From: an uncultured Clostridia bacterium
GTDB taxonomy: Bacteria; Bacillota; Clostridia; TANB77; CAG-508
DNA: 64,000 bases
Direction: 5' to 3'
NCBI GenBank assembly: GCA_934130285.1
Contig: CAKOXT010000002.1
Coordinates: 1-64,000, forward strand
Below the pieces are notes generated by a model that saw only the letters and a list, made by a program, of their open reading frames with translations, searched no databases and was not told where the DNA came from. Both the position numbers and the translations under genes were made by a program. This document shows, in pieces, positions 50,001 to 56,824 of this stretch; positions within the stretch are counted from its first letter, which is position 1, and every line of letters starts with the position of its first letter.

Positions 50001-52225
50001 AAGCGACACAAGTAATAGTAAGACATTACGAAGAAGGAACAACAATAAAATTAAGTGCAGACGTAACAATAGAAGGCAGAGTAGATGATCCATATACAAC
50101 AGTGGCAGCAACAGATGTGCCAATTAAGTATGAATTATCAGTAACTCCAGCCAATGTAAACGGAACAATGACAGAAAACACGATTGAAGTAATTTACTAT
50201 TACAGGGTAAAAGATGCTGTGTTAAATATCAGATACCTTGAAAAAGGAACAGAGAAAGAATTAGCACAGCCAGAACAACAACATGGTAAAGTAGATGAAG
50301 AATATATTACAGGAGCAAAAACAATAGATGGATATACATTAGTAGAGCATAGTGGAAACGAAAGAGGAAAATTTGAAGTAAATCCATTAACAGTAACATA
50401 TTATTACTTGTATAATACAAGAGCTACAGTTCAATACATAGATAAGATTACAGGTCAAATCCTAGAACAATCAACAACAGAAGGACTAGAAGGAGATGAC
50501 TTCGTAACAGAAAGCAAGAGTTTTGATAACTATATCTTAGTTGAAGAACCAGCTCAAAAGACAGTTAAGATGACAAAAGAAGAACAAGTATTAAGATATT
50601 ATTACATACATGTTTCAGGTGGAGTAATTGAAAAACATATTGATATGATATCTGGTGAAATTCTTTCAAATGATATACATCAAGGAAATGAAGGTGACAT
50701 TTACGATATAAAATCTAAGACATTTAACAACTATGACCTAGTGGAAGATAGATTACCAGAAAATGCCCAAGGAACAATGACAGTAAATCCAATCGAAGTA
50801 GTTTATTACTACATATATAAATCAAAAGTAACTGCACAATATGTAGACAAAAATACAGGAGAAAAACTAACAGAGGACGAAGTACAAAACGGACACGAAA
50901 AAGACGCATATATAACAGATAGAAAAACATTTGATGATTATAAATTAGTAGAAGTTCCAGCAAATGCAGATGGAGAAATGACTAAGAAAGATATCACAGT
51001 AACATACAACTATGTACATACATCAGGAGGAGTAATAGTAAATCATGTTGATGTTAACACAAATAAACAATTACTAGATGAAACAAAACAAGAAGGATAC
51101 GAAGGAGATCCATATGAAACTCATGAAGAAAACATACCAGGATATACATTAGTAAAAGAAAAATACCCAGCAAATGCACAAGGAACGATGGCAAGAGAAG
51201 AGACAAGAGTAACTTATTACTATGTAAAAAATACAGAAGTAAACATCAAATATATTGACAAAGAAACTGGTGAAGAAATAACAGAAAAGACAAATATCCC
51301 AGGAAAAGAAGGAGACAATTACACAACAGAGCCAAAAGATATTCCAGGATATGATTTAGTGGAAGAACCAATAAACAAAGACGGAACAATGACAGCAGAG
51401 CCAATAGATGTAATTTACTATTACAGAAGACCAGCAAAAGTAATAACAAGATATATTGACCAAGAGACAAATGAAGAAATAGCAACAGAGGAAAAACAAG
51501 AAGGACATCAAAATGATGAATATACAACAGAAACAAAAGATATTAAATATTATAAATTAATAGCAACACCAGATAACGCAACAGGAACAATGAAAGTAAC
51601 AGTAACAAAAGACGAAAATGGAAAAGACATCGTAGAAGATACAACATATGTAACATACTATTATAGAAAACTAATCTTCAACTTAAATATTGATAAGAAA
51701 GTATCAAGTGTAACAGTAAATGGAGAAGAAAGTATAATTAACGGAGATTTAGGAAAAGTAGAAGTACACAGAAAAGAACTTAACACAGCCAAAGTTGAAG
51801 TTAAATATATAATCAAAGTTACAAATGATAGTGAATTAACAGGTAAAGCAAGTATTTTAGAGGATATACCAACAGGAATGATAATGAATGCAGAAAAGAA
51901 CGCAGGCTGGGAAGTAAAAGGAACAACGGCAACAAGAGAAACAAAAGAATTGAACCCAGGAGAGAGCGAAGAATATCTAGTAGTCCTAGATTGGGAGAAT
52001 GGAGAGAATAACATAGGAATGAAAGAAAATACAGCGTCAATAATCTCAATAGAAAACGAAGCTGGATTTGAAGAAAAAGATACAACAGATAATGAAGATA
52101 AAGCAGATGTAATAGTAGCAATAGGAACAGGTGGACATACATATGTACTAATAGCAGGAGGAATGTTACTAATATTAATATCATTAGCATGTGGAGTATA
52201 TATAATCAAAAGAGAAAATAATTAA
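38096..52225 (+). CDS. Giant multi-domain surface protein (4709 residues)
   Basis: One uninterrupted frame. It has an N-terminal signal/anchor helix (about 14-33), then about 900 residues of beta-rich adhesin-like sequence. SpaA/Cna-B-like prealbumin domains follow at about 970-1080, 1084-1190, 1199-1310 and 1314-1410, each with a Lys near the first strand and an xEx strand near the end, the pattern of isopeptide-forming folds. Next come a propeller-like region (1439-1782), three nested repeat domains in one SpaA-like domain (1972-2374), MucBP-like repeats, a fourth nested domain (2627-2769), one divergent and 13 exact 71-residue repeats (2904-3899), more MucBP-like repeats, a DUF11-like domain and a C-terminal membrane helix ending KRENN. 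No LPXTG motif is seen. I chose the ATG at 38096, 8 bases after TTGGAG. Probably an adhesin; target unknown. Confidence 0.9.
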   Translation: MKNKKRGISVKLIRGVIALLVLVAVLAGVLIATKKEQVIENNSINDPEIARAMTYDRVQEGDEVTNSDCVEFDAFFLRDLDGDGYAEGIRGTCREAGKTDTLYMELRVIKDGYLKNAKITVNNENFYLSTSIPKDEQIAKNAISENTKEIVFNDISNGTQKLLTGTVKSSNSSYYKATAVGKDINKLSKPSSIVLSGTHVGSDGTETEIEKVVNFNVDWYGEAKTRIPYSVYYDVANMVQSKEIRECIDEENNTITLDFDIYTEEYLYELNLKKSVIYGEIPQLGEQDPIDVQITGTNVTFSYDSSNRQYQAKIEATLDEEGKILQNAYTDTYNQSRYSKYNIQVTYDLSAYYAMASKAFEYVLPVNAYYEAFNNSNEEFDDPYVTNVASNVSVITFEEQKPRGKEGDLRVDVGDYLYSPTSRYVVSKKKPSYIYNGIDEEQGEDTYRVTWNFYTGTEGIFEKLTLKEGEENGEKVYDDLITTDGRYISAKDFSKYAKIEFKNADKLLGDDGWIKVYDDETDEVIATFDKNNWSSVYTYETPVRSVRVETSKTNVDVNFYVYHTKVLDDNYIVENFTKEQFDEFKYIRTRAESYTDGKIFKSATATAHYEAQLSVAYLSVRPNTITSQETEKNEILTITTECNNSSNEAYWKNGMFLIKLPSEIIQANINSVTTSADGVNIDNYEVYKENGNYFIKVITSNSEPTTFSIVIDAKITPDPRITTISRSVEMWAINAANENYYYAGDDIYDINGNKNTKETIGKYNTSLVMVSPNALLTNQTAYNFNQDGTVVVAPQVAYVEKEQREATINIQIKNNYSKTISDINILGKIPYEGNTYVINKDDLGSDYSTTMEQSGIHVPDDIKDTCEVYYSYEDEPTKDLDKESNGWLKTPDDFSKVKSYLIVLKDYVMAKDETKDFYYTVNLPQGIDYNDISYSHYGVYFSLDTDNGKYRTQTEPNKLGLMIAKQYNLEIIKSQTDKEKKVEGASYSLQEEGSEDAVTKFTDENGKAVFEDILLERVYTVREVISPKEYELNEGSFKFIAHEVDGTIEIEKIDGDVVSCDTVKNEGEDPKVVINVEDDVKANVKITKIESGSVNKLKSARYKLTGKNFENGSVVITDENGEATLTGLSLGEEYTLEEIKAPKGYYLNNDPIKFSVVNNNGKIELVKTEGTTKSEDVVIVNEIPTINFTIEDEKIPTYDLTINKVSKGDKTPLPGVQFRLYYGKKLLGTYESDDNGQILITGLYRYVEEKQVEQKYTLKEIYAPEGYAKIKDIEFYAEIVDGTLTFKTEATSVPEQLSENENSLTITVEDAKSFKLTKVDGETAEVLPGTKFVIYNIDNGKSIPAVDSKGNTVGTLENINGKDYYVVETNEQGEISANLPEGLYKAVEVQACDEKYDISKVKDTTYYFGIGASRVGSSGELAEDILNAGVLTATGESGSYAVCGTADGGFIEGGYFNSSLQIGDSTESSRGGLAGQIIKYSTTGDIEWYSIIDGDDYDCIWSVAQTNDGGYIVGGDFDSTTVYVKQNQKLTQDMITITNNYKGALIIKYSENGIVEWYRKITGGSDDYVFSVKQNEDGTYIVGGRKESSTIDFGNNVKLQGTGGFVAKYDSEGNALWAKRTTGIIYSAIELNGGYIAGGERVLVYYDSNGEIVQTKSISGTIYDVTQNNSGGYLIAGNNIDGQYDVISYNSNNEIEKQYDVTTTCRGIYVDSADKILACGLNGSISVIDLDGNITTKSIMTECYGVTEVSGYGIVVAGSLNGEKKLTDELIYKTSRKSIFWVAVTGGAGVPEQSEILAENYRKQFSVTTDIEEIDGVKGGTISGEDMTPYEKVKYGDSSTQEIKMVPNDEYEIISITLNGEEYPFTVADDGSFTMPQFDNVQENKRIVVKFAKSSNKLTINKTDEITGERLSGVKFQIDQVEERADPEVDLTGLTGNSSAYQYPDLDNEISPDKGELTANGAETLETIDEITDFNFGELTNNGTYYFIKNDDDTYTPTNSKTYQVANGGTAGKQSTTANSYIPIDLTGLTGKYAIKLSASCVSEGSCDYGYATITESTTAPSYGSSTGRFVYISGTVNEGEYTSYSLDGGKVYYLHLGYRKDGSVDTGADQIVIKDIKLYSTNVTTFNFVENNGKYESNNQGCANTTAASYVPIDLTGLEGEYAIVVDASVSSEASYDYGYVNVREDTNRSTSNNIIQISGTKTQEGYKVVNGGKMYYVHFGYLKNASKDVGDDKFTINSIRVYGARSEQYNFVEEDGVYKSTNEGKPNTYARSYIPIDLTGYVGKYNLIVNAEISSESSYDYGYLIANTSTSQTTSSYFARISGTVAAKDYQTVLTGGKVYYLHMVYSKNASNDKGDDQLRINSVRLELNDSDLYHTTAITNSLGEATAQIPYGLYNITEIEPLDGYELADPVEYRMENGKDNIVNITNKPLGRVVVHHYLLDSFGNETTTKLADDEGYSGKDGEIYTTVPRVDIDGYMLKRVDGEYVLPTNREGTYQAGQTIEVNYYYQVANYELTVHHYIEGTNTPVPLIDGSNAEDEKFEGKPGETYVTNKLADDVLNAEYELTEEPRNKTGVYEDGDIEVTYYYKIIKRNITLMKYDEDGATPLSNAKFSILNKNESKRNKISVGKLQNNGTYGFAQSNGKYVSNNTKQDSTVANSYITIDLTQETENVEITVNAQVSSEGNYDYGYATITESIQTPAYNNADGQFISISGSVSAKDYKTVITPGKIYYLHLGYRKDGSQSSGSDCFIVNSILINGKDLNWYGEGQYIFETDSNGMISTELEAGTYEISEVQAPEGYDLEDGVREISITRETPETIEIIDTKTRGNVITHHYIEGTTDKVLLIDGTYVDDEEQIGVVGDMYATREKDDIVGYEYVSSTDNTSGQYIDGTIEVTYYYRLLNYKYTVNYLEKDINEQIHESKDVLDVPYMTIINSLDEIIDIDGYNYDSIDSENIQITENENTNVINVYYTKRNDLSYTVNYLEKDTNKVIYEPKTTDNMTFEDEVTSINEVIEIDGYNYDSVDKNTLVIGTGENIINVYYTKRNDLSYRVNYLEKDTNKVLSNQKIVENVTFEDEITSANEVIAIDGYNYDSVDKDTLKITTGENVIDIYYTKRNDLSYKVNYLEKTTNKVLHEQKVVENMTFEDEITSANEVIAIDGYNYDSVDKDTLKITTGENVIDIYYTKRNDLSYKVNYLEKTANKVLHEQKVVENVTFEDEITSANEVITIDGYNYDSVDKDTLKITTGENVINIYYTKRNDLSYTVNYLEKTTNKVIHAPKVTGNMTFEDEVTSVNEVIEIDGYNYDSVDKDTLVIGTGENIINIYYTKRNDLSYKVNYLEKDTNKIIHEQKIVENMKFEDEIASANEVITIDGYNYDSVDKETMKITTGENVINIYYTKRTDLNYTVNYLEKTTNKVLHDQRVVENVTFEDEITSANEVIAIDGYNYDSVDKDILKITTGENIINIYYTKRTDLSYKVNYLEKTANKVLHEQKVVENMTFEDEITSANEVITIDGYNYDSVDKATMKITTGENVINIYYTKRNDLSYTVNYLEKDTNKVLSAQKSQNGMTFEDEITSANEVITIDGYNYDSVDKDTLVIGTNENVINIYYTKRNDLSYTVNYLEKNTNKVIYAPKVTGNMTFEDEVTSVNEVIEIDGYNYDSVDKATLKITTGENIINVYYTKRNDLSYTVNYIEKDTNKMLHEQKTQGGMTFEDEVTSVNEVIEIDGYDYDSVDKNTLVIGTGENIINIYYTKRNDLIYKVNYLEKDTNRVIHEQKVVENVTFEDEITSANEVIAIDGYNYDSVDKDMLKITTGENIINIYYTKRNDLNYKVNYLEKDTNKVIHDQKVVENVTFEDEIPSANEVITIYGYNYDSVDKDVLKITTGENVINIYYTKKEAKVTVHYYEENSTNKVSEDREITGKVNDEYTTAIADDIPSKYELVAIPANATGTMTEDTIEVIYYFRKKATQVIVRHYEEGTTIKLSADVTIEGRVDDPYTTVAATDVPIKYELSVTPANVNGTMTENTIEVIYYYRVKDAVLNIRYLEKGTEKELAQPEQQHGKVDEEYITGAKTIDGYTLVEHSGNERGKFEVNPLTVTYYYLYNTRATVQYIDKITGQILEQSTTEGLEGDDFVTESKSFDNYILVEEPAQKTVKMTKEEQVLRYYYIHVSGGVIEKHIDMISGEILSNDIHQGNEGDIYDIKSKTFNNYDLVEDRLPENAQGTMTVNPIEVVYYYIYKSKVTAQYVDKNTGEKLTEDEVQNGHEKDAYITDRKTFDDYKLVEVPANADGEMTKKDITVTYNYVHTSGGVIVNHVDVNTNKQLLDETKQEGYEGDPYETHEENIPGYTLVKEKYPANAQGTMAREETRVTYYYVKNTEVNIKYIDKETGEEITEKTNIPGKEGDNYTTEPKDIPGYDLVEEPINKDGTMTAEPIDVIYYYRRPAKVITRYIDQETNEEIATEEKQEGHQNDEYTTETKDIKYYKLIATPDNATGTMKVTVTKDENGKDIVEDTTYVTYYYRKLIFNLNIDKKVSSVTVNGEESIINGDLGKVEVHRKELNTAKVEVKYIIKVTNDSELTGKASILEDIPTGMIMNAEKNAGWEVKGTTATRETKELNPGESEEYLVVLDWENGENNIGMKENTASIISIENEAGFEEKDTTDNEDKADVIVAIGTGGHTYVLIAGGMLLILISLACGVYIIKRENN
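44010..45215 (+). repeat. Three tandem nested domains (about 125 residues each) in the giant gene
   Basis: Three copies beginning at about 44010, 44470 and 44845 share a pattern NNGxY, SYIPIDLTG, SSExSYDYGY, ISGT, GGKxYYLHxxYxK and a final INSIRL-type strand. All lie between the first strands of one SpaA-like domain (GERLSGVKFQI) and its last strands (NSLGEATAQIPYGLYNITEI). A fourth copy lies at about 45975-46400 inside the next SpaA-like domain. Confidence 0.85.
45975..46400 (+). repeat. Fourth copy of the nested domain
   Basis: Same pattern as the three copies upstream (NNGTYGF, ANSYITIDLT, SSEGNYDYGY, SISGSVSAKDY, KIYYLHLGYRKDGS). It is again inside a SpaA-like domain, between AKFSIL and the DSNGMISTELEAGTYEISEV half. 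Confidence 0.85.
46805..49792 (+). repeat. Tandem 213-bp coding repeats (1 divergent + 13)
   Basis: From 47024 to 49792 there are 13 units of exactly 213 bp (71 residues), 2769 bp with no length variation. The unit starts NDLSYTVNYLEKDTNKV, continues FEDEITSANEVIxIDGYNYD and ends INIYYTKR. A divergent 219-bp unit precedes them at 46805. Variation is concentrated in two short windows (after NKV, and VIGT versus KITT near the end), and some blocks recur in non-adjacent units, as expected from unequal exchange or gene conversion. Confidence 0.95.
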
Positions 52226-52254
52226 CAATAAACAAAAGTTGTAATAATTATATG

Positions 52255-52291
52255 AAAAACAAGAGACGCTAAAGGGCGTCTTTTGTTTTTG
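52255..52291 (+). terminator. Terminator after the giant gene
   Basis: AAAAACAAGAGACGC pairs with GGGCGTCTTTTGTTTTT over a TAAA loop. No gene is seen in the rest of 52226-52438. Confidence 0.9.
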
Positions 52292-52438
52292 GGGGCAAAG
52301 AAGAAAGCAAAAATTGATAGGTGACATTAATAACTAATTGTTAGAATGATTGCAGAAAAAAATAAAAAGTGGTAATATTAAGTAGTATTTGTGAATATTA
52401 ATATATAGCAAATCGATCGAATTATAAAAGGTGATTTT

Positions 52439-54853
52439 ATGAAAAAAATTAATTTGAAAGAGGTATTACCTCAAATTAGTGGTGAAGTTCTTTGTGGAGA
52501 TGCAGATAAGGAGATAGAAGGAGTTAGTATTGATACAAGAACTATTGAAAGAGGAGAGACATATTTTGCTTTGAAAGGAGAAAATACTGATGGTACTAAG
52601 TACTGCAAGGATGCGGTTAAAAAGGGAGCAATTATATGTTTTATTCAGGAAAATATTTTTACAGATGAGGAGCTAAGTGAGTTAGGAAAATCTGCTACTA
52701 TTGTATTAGTTCCAAATGTAGAAGATACTTTGGTGGAGATTGCTAAGGTAAAAAGAAGTTTATATGATATTCCTGTTGTTGCAATAACTGGTAGTGTTGG
52801 AAAAACAAGTACTAAGGATGTTATTGCTAGGGTGATGGCTGAAAAATACAATGTTCAAAAAACTCAAGGAAATCATAATAATAGATTAGGTGTTCCTTTA
52901 ACCATTATGGGTTTAAAGGATCATGATGCTTTAGTTATTGAGATGGGAATGAACCATGCGGGTGAGATTAGTGAATTAACAAAAATCGCAAGACCTACAT
53001 TAAGCGTTATTTCAAATATAGGTACTTCTCATATTGGTAACTTGGGATCAAGAGAAAACATCTTAAAAGCTAAATTAGAGATTCTAGAGGGTATGGATAA
53101 AGGAAGGATCATTATAAATAATGATAATGATTTATTGCACAAATGGAATCTTGAAGATACTGATAATGAAAAAATTACGTTTGGTATTAAAGAAAAGAGT
53201 AAATATACTGCTGAAAATGTTAAGATTAAAGAAGATGGAAATGAATTTACTTTAAAAATAGATAATCAAGAATATGAATTTACTACAAAGAAACCAGGTG
53301 ATATTTTTATTCTAAATGCTTTATCTGCTATAGCTGTTGGATTGGAGTATGGTGTTCCAATTGAAAAAATTCAAAATGCGATTGCTGATGCAGAGATTGC
53401 TAAAAACAGAATGGATATTGAAAAAAGGGATAATGTTTTATATATAAAAGATTATTATAATGCAAGTTTTGAATCTATAAAGCCAAGTTTGGAATACTTG
53501 TCAGGTTTAACTGGCGGAAAGAGAATTGCTGTACTTGGTGATATTAAAGAAGTTGGAGATTTTAGTCAAGAGTTACATGAAAAAGTTGGTGCTGAAGTGG
53601 CTAAGAATAAAATTGATGTTTTAATTACTGTTGGAAAAGAAGCTGAATATATTGGAAATACTGCTGTTTTAAATGGTATGCCAAGAGAAAATGTATTTAT
53701 GTATAGAACGAATTTACAGGCTTCAACGAAACTGAAGGAAATAATTAGTTCAGGTGATAAGGTTTTATTGAAGGCTTCAAATAGTATGCGCTTTGGTGAA
53801 ATTTATGATGGTTTGTTTAGAAAAATTAAATTAGCTGTAGTTGTTGGGGGAATGTCATCAGAACATGATGTTTCATTAATGTCTGGTAAATCTGTACTTG
53901 AGAAAATTGATAAAGACAAATATGAAATAAAAGTTGTATATATTCAAAAGAATGGAAATGTATATGAATATGTTGGTGATTATGAAGAACTAGAAAATAT
54001 GAAAATGGTTGATTTAGAAGCTAGAATTAATATTTTAGATGCTATTAAAGATGCTGATATTGTATTTCCTGTATTACATGGAAGATATGGAGAAGATGGT
54101 TGCATACAAGGAATATTAGAGACGATTAAAAGGCCTTATGTTGGTTGTGAAGTTTTAGCTTCTTCTGTATGTATGGATAAAGATTTTACGAAGCGTTTGA
54201 TTTCATTGGCTGGAATTAATGTTGCAAATTCAATTACATTGAGAAAAGCTGGTGATGTATATTTTATTGATAATACTAGTGATAGAGAGTCAGTAGAAAG
54301 TGTATGTAAATTTGCTGAGGAAAAATTAGGTTTCCCAATGTTTGTAAAGCCTGCAAGAGAAGGTTCTTCTTTTGGCGTAAGTAAAGCTAAAAATTTAGAA
54401 GAATTAGCAAATGCTATTATTGAAGCTGGAAAGTATGATACTAAAATTTTGATAGAAGAACAAATTAATGGTAGAGAAATTGAATGTGCAGTTCTTGGAA
54501 ATGATGAAATAATTTCATCTGAAGTTGGTGAAGTTAAAGCGGCAGAAGATTTTTATACATATGATGCTAAATATAACAATCCAAAATCATTTACTGTTAT
54601 TCCTGCTGAAGTTTCTGAAGATAGCAGAAGAAAAATAAAAAAATTAGCTGAAAAAGCTTTTCTAACTGTTGGTGCTAAAGGATTATCAAGAGTGGACTTT
54701 TTCTTGAAAGAGGATGGAGAAGTTATTTTAAATGAAATTAATACAATGCCTGGATTTACTAAAATAAGTATGTATCCAAAATTGTTCGAAGCTGCAGGAA
54801 TTGAGTATTCAAAATTAATTGATAGATTAATTCAATTAGCAATCTACAGATAG
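52439..54853 (+). CDS. MurF-Ddl fusion: D-Ala-D-Ala ligase joined to its adding enzyme
   Basis: 804 residues in one frame. Residues 1-461 are MurF, which adds D-Ala-D-Ala to UDP-MurNAc-tripeptide: start motif SIDTRTIERGETYFALKG, P loop GSVGKTS at 118-124, GNHNNRLGVPLT, NAxSFESIKPSL and VLGDIKEVG. Residues 462-804 are D-Ala-D-Ala ligase: VVVGGMSSEHDVSLMSG, the ATP-grasp loop EGSSFGVSK, and the Mg-binding block EVILNEINTMPGFTKISMYP. The join falls at FRKIKLAVVV and shows no stop or start signal. The fusion would couple synthesis and use of D-Ala-D-Ala. yqeK follows within 31 bases. Confidence 0.94.
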   Translation: MKKINLKEVLPQISGEVLCGDADKEIEGVSIDTRTIERGETYFALKGENTDGTKYCKDAVKKGAIICFIQENIFTDEELSELGKSATIVLVPNVEDTLVEIAKVKRSLYDIPVVAITGSVGKTSTKDVIARVMAEKYNVQKTQGNHNNRLGVPLTIMGLKDHDALVIEMGMNHAGEISELTKIARPTLSVISNIGTSHIGNLGSRENILKAKLEILEGMDKGRIIINNDNDLLHKWNLEDTDNEKITFGIKEKSKYTAENVKIKEDGNEFTLKIDNQEYEFTTKKPGDIFILNALSAIAVGLEYGVPIEKIQNAIADAEIAKNRMDIEKRDNVLYIKDYYNASFESIKPSLEYLSGLTGGKRIAVLGDIKEVGDFSQELHEKVGAEVAKNKIDVLITVGKEAEYIGNTAVLNGMPRENVFMYRTNLQASTKLKEIISSGDKVLLKASNSMRFGEIYDGLFRKIKLAVVVGGMSSEHDVSLMSGKSVLEKIDKDKYEIKVVYIQKNGNVYEYVGDYEELENMKMVDLEARINILDAIKDADIVFPVLHGRYGEDGCIQGILETIKRPYVGCEVLASSVCMDKDFTKRLISLAGINVANSITLRKAGDVYFIDNTSDRESVESVCKFAEEKLGFPMFVKPAREGSSFGVSKAKNLEELANAIIEAGKYDTKILIEEQINGREIECAVLGNDEIISSEVGEVKAAEDFYTYDAKYNNPKSFTVIPAEVSEDSRRKIKKLAEKAFLTVGAKGLSRVDFFLKEDGEVILNEINTMPGFTKISMYPKLFEAAGIEYSKLIDRLIQLAIYR

Positions 54854-54883
54854 TTATATATGAAGTGTGAAATGGAGAATGTA

Positions 54884-55465
54884 ATGAAGAGTTTTGAAGA
54901 GGTAGAAGAGGTAGTAAAGAGTAGACTTTCAGAAAAAAGATTTTATCATTCAAATTGTGTTAAGGATAGATGTATTGAATATGCAAAGATCTATGGTGAA
55001 GATGTTGAAAAGGCTAGATTAGTGGGAATTGCACATGATGTGGCTAAAGAGATGTCTCATGAGGAGAAAATTAAATTTATGCATGATAGAGGGCTTGAGA
55101 TTAATAAATATGAAATTGATAGTCCAGGTTTGTTGCACGCACCAGTTGGTTCGTTGATTGCTAAAGAAGAGTTTGGATATAGCGATGATATGGTTAAGGC
55201 GATTGCTACTCATACAATGGGTGATAAAGATATGAGTTTGCTTGCTGAAATTTTATTTGTTGCTGATTCAACTGGAATTGATAGAAAATATGAAGGAACT
55301 CAAGAATTATATGAATTGGCTAAGAAAGATTTGAAAGCTGCTGTAATTGAGTGTATGAATAGAACTATCAAAGAGAGAATTGATAAGGGAAAGACTATAA
55401 ATCCTCAGACGATTGATTCTAGAAACGAATATATATTAAGATATAAAAATGATGATGAAAAATAG
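54884..55465 (+). CDS. yqeK: YqeK-type HD-domain phosphohydrolase
   Basis: 193 residues. YqeK proteins hydrolyse Ap4A-type dinucleotides symmetrically to ADP. Metal-binding pattern: RFYHSNCV, GIAHDVAKEM (the HD pair), LLHAPVGS and AIATHTMGDKDMS, then FVADSTGIDRKYEG. I chose ATG at 54884 because GGAGA precedes it at proper spacing. The ATG at 54860 would add eight residues and lacks such a site. In Firmicutes yqeK usually follows nadD; here it follows the murF-ddl fusion. Confidence 0.92.
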   Translation: MKSFEEVEEVVKSRLSEKRFYHSNCVKDRCIEYAKIYGEDVEKARLVGIAHDVAKEMSHEEKIKFMHDRGLEINKYEIDSPGLLHAPVGSLIAKEEFGYSDDMVKAIATHTMGDKDMSLLAEILFVADSTGIDRKYEGTQELYELAKKDLKAAVIECMNRTIKERIDKGKTINPQTIDSRNEYILRYKNDDEK

Positions 55466-55474
55466 TTCATAATG

Positions 55475-55528
55475 TAAGGCACATCCTTTAAGTTTACTAG
55501 AGTATGAGTAAAAAAGGGTGTGCTTTTA
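55475..55528 (+). terminator. Terminator after yqeK
   Basis: AAGGCACATCCTTT pairs (with G.U pairs) with AAAGGGTGTGCTTT, followed by T-rich DNA. Confidence 0.75.
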
Positions 55529-55545
55529 ATATTGTAGAGTATTAG

Positions 55546-55577
55546 TAAAAAAAGACCCTTACATATATATGTAAGGG
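55546..55577 (-). terminator. Terminator after the carbohydrate-binding gene
   Basis: CCCTTACATATATATGTAAGGG is a perfect palindrome, followed on the - strand by TCTTTTTTT. Confidence 0.9.
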
Positions 55578-55584
55578 ATTAATT

Positions 55585-56046
55585 TTATTCTTCAGTTTTT
55601 TTCTTATAATTACCAGAAACTAATCTTGGTAAATAAGTTATAATTTTATAAATAGCTAATTTTATTTTTTTAGTTATTATATAAGATTTTCTAAGTTTTC
55701 TTGGTGAAACCAAGCTAAAAGAATCATCTTGAACAGTTAAACTAGTTTCAATATGTTCGATAGGGAATACATAATTTTGTCCATCATTGTTGTCCCATTC
55801 ATCGTTTTGATTTTTTAAGCAGAAGCGTAGAGAATCATTTTCAGGAAGTTCAATTTCAACCTGAAATCCTAGTTCAGTACGTTCCATTTTTACATCCTTT
55901 AAATCATCCCAGTTAGCACCAAAGCCAAAATGAAGGTAAACTTCAGAAGAGTTGTCTTGAAAAAATTTACCTGTATATGAAATTTTTATTGTTGAGTTTG
56001 GTGTCAATTTATCTGTATTAAAAAATATGTTTTTAACTAATTCCAT
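55585..56046 (-). CDS. Putative starch-type carbohydrate-binding module protein
   Basis: 153 residues with no signal peptide. The block TIKISYTGKFFQDNSSEVYL, then LHFGFGANWDD, GFQVEIELPENDSLRFCLKN and EWDNNDGQNYVF, resembles CBM25/CBM53-like starch-binding folds. It therefore probably binds intracellular alpha-glucan such as glycogen. The C-terminus is basic and partly hydrophobic (about 120-150). It stands alone, between yqeK and a LexA-like regulator. A fusion to an enzyme, common for such modules, is not present. Confidence 0.72.
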   Translation of the reverse strand: MELVKNIFFNTDKLTPNSTIKISYTGKFFQDNSSEVYLHFGFGANWDDLKDVKMERTELGFQVEIELPENDSLRFCLKNQNDEWDNNDGQNYVFPIEHIETSLTVQDDSFSLVSPRKLRKSYIITKKIKLAIYKIITYLPRLVSGNYKKKTEE

Positions 56047-56167
56047 AATTATCTCTTTCTTTCTTAAAATTATATAATAATTATAATCTTAAAGAAAAAT
56101 TGTTGCAATAATTTTCGATTTAATAAATTAAATAATATGTAAATGTTATATTATTGTAAAATAAATG

Positions 56168-56740
56168 TTACTTTTCGACAAAAATTTTTCCAATGATTGT
56201 GAATTCTTCTCCATTTTCAATTACTATATCTTTAGTTAAAAGATTGTCTGATTTTAGAACTAATTTGTTTTTTCTATATGCAAAACGTCTAATTAAAAGT
56301 TCGTCATTATATTTAACTAATCCAAGTTCTCTATGTAGAGGGATTGTATTTAATTCTACAAATACTAGTGACCCTTTTGGAACAGATGATTTCATTGAAT
56401 CGTCTTTCATAACAAATGCCATTGAAGCGTTTGGAATAGAAGCAGGGCATATAACCATATCTTCTATGTTACTTACTAATGGTATTGTATTATAAGGAAC
56501 AGCACTTATTAAGTTAAATTTTTTCTGTTCATCAGTTAGAACTTTGTCATAAGTGTATGATATTGGTTGATATGGAATATCTAACGCTTTACAAATATCC
56601 TTTAATGCCTTTTGACTAGGGTTTCTTTCTCCTTTTTCAATATGAGTTAAATGACCAACATTAATACCAGTTGTTTCAGCAATATTTGTTTTTGATAATC
56701 CTTTTTTTTCACGAATAAGTGAAAGTAAATTTCCTAACAT
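56168..56740 (-). CDS. HTH-XRE / S24-like regulator
   Basis: 190 residues. N-terminal helix-turn-helix (about 1-60: GLSKTNIAETTGINVGHLTHIEKG) and a C-terminal LexA/CI-like S24 domain (about 95-190) with the Ser motif KDDSMKSSVPKGSLVF. The expected catalytic Lys, usually in a VKRL-type segment, is replaced by Arg (LLIRRF), and no Ala-Gly cleavage site is obvious in the linker. It may therefore not self-cleave. It is divergent from the VanW gene, so it may regulate it or itself. Confidence 0.85.
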   Translation of the reverse strand: MLGNLLSLIREKKGLSKTNIAETTGINVGHLTHIEKGERNPSQKALKDICKALDIPYQPISYTYDKVLTDEQKKFNLISAVPYNTIPLVSNIEDMVICPASIPNASMAFVMKDDSMKSSVPKGSLVFVELNTIPLHRELGLVKYNDELLIRRFAYRKNKLVLKSDNLLTKDIVIENGEEFTIIGKIFVEK

Positions 56741-56769
56741 GTAACCACTCCTTAAAAATATTTATTCAT

Positions 56770-56798
56770 ATTATATATTTAAAAAAATAAAATGTCTA
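56770..56798 (-). promoter_or_regulatory. Promoter of the XRE/S24 regulator
   Basis: TAGACA, 17-base spacer, TATAAT on the - strand. The divergent VanW promoter lies 26 bases away. Confidence 0.7.
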
Positions 56799-56824
56799 GT
56801 GAAAGATGGTTTATATCTAAAGTA

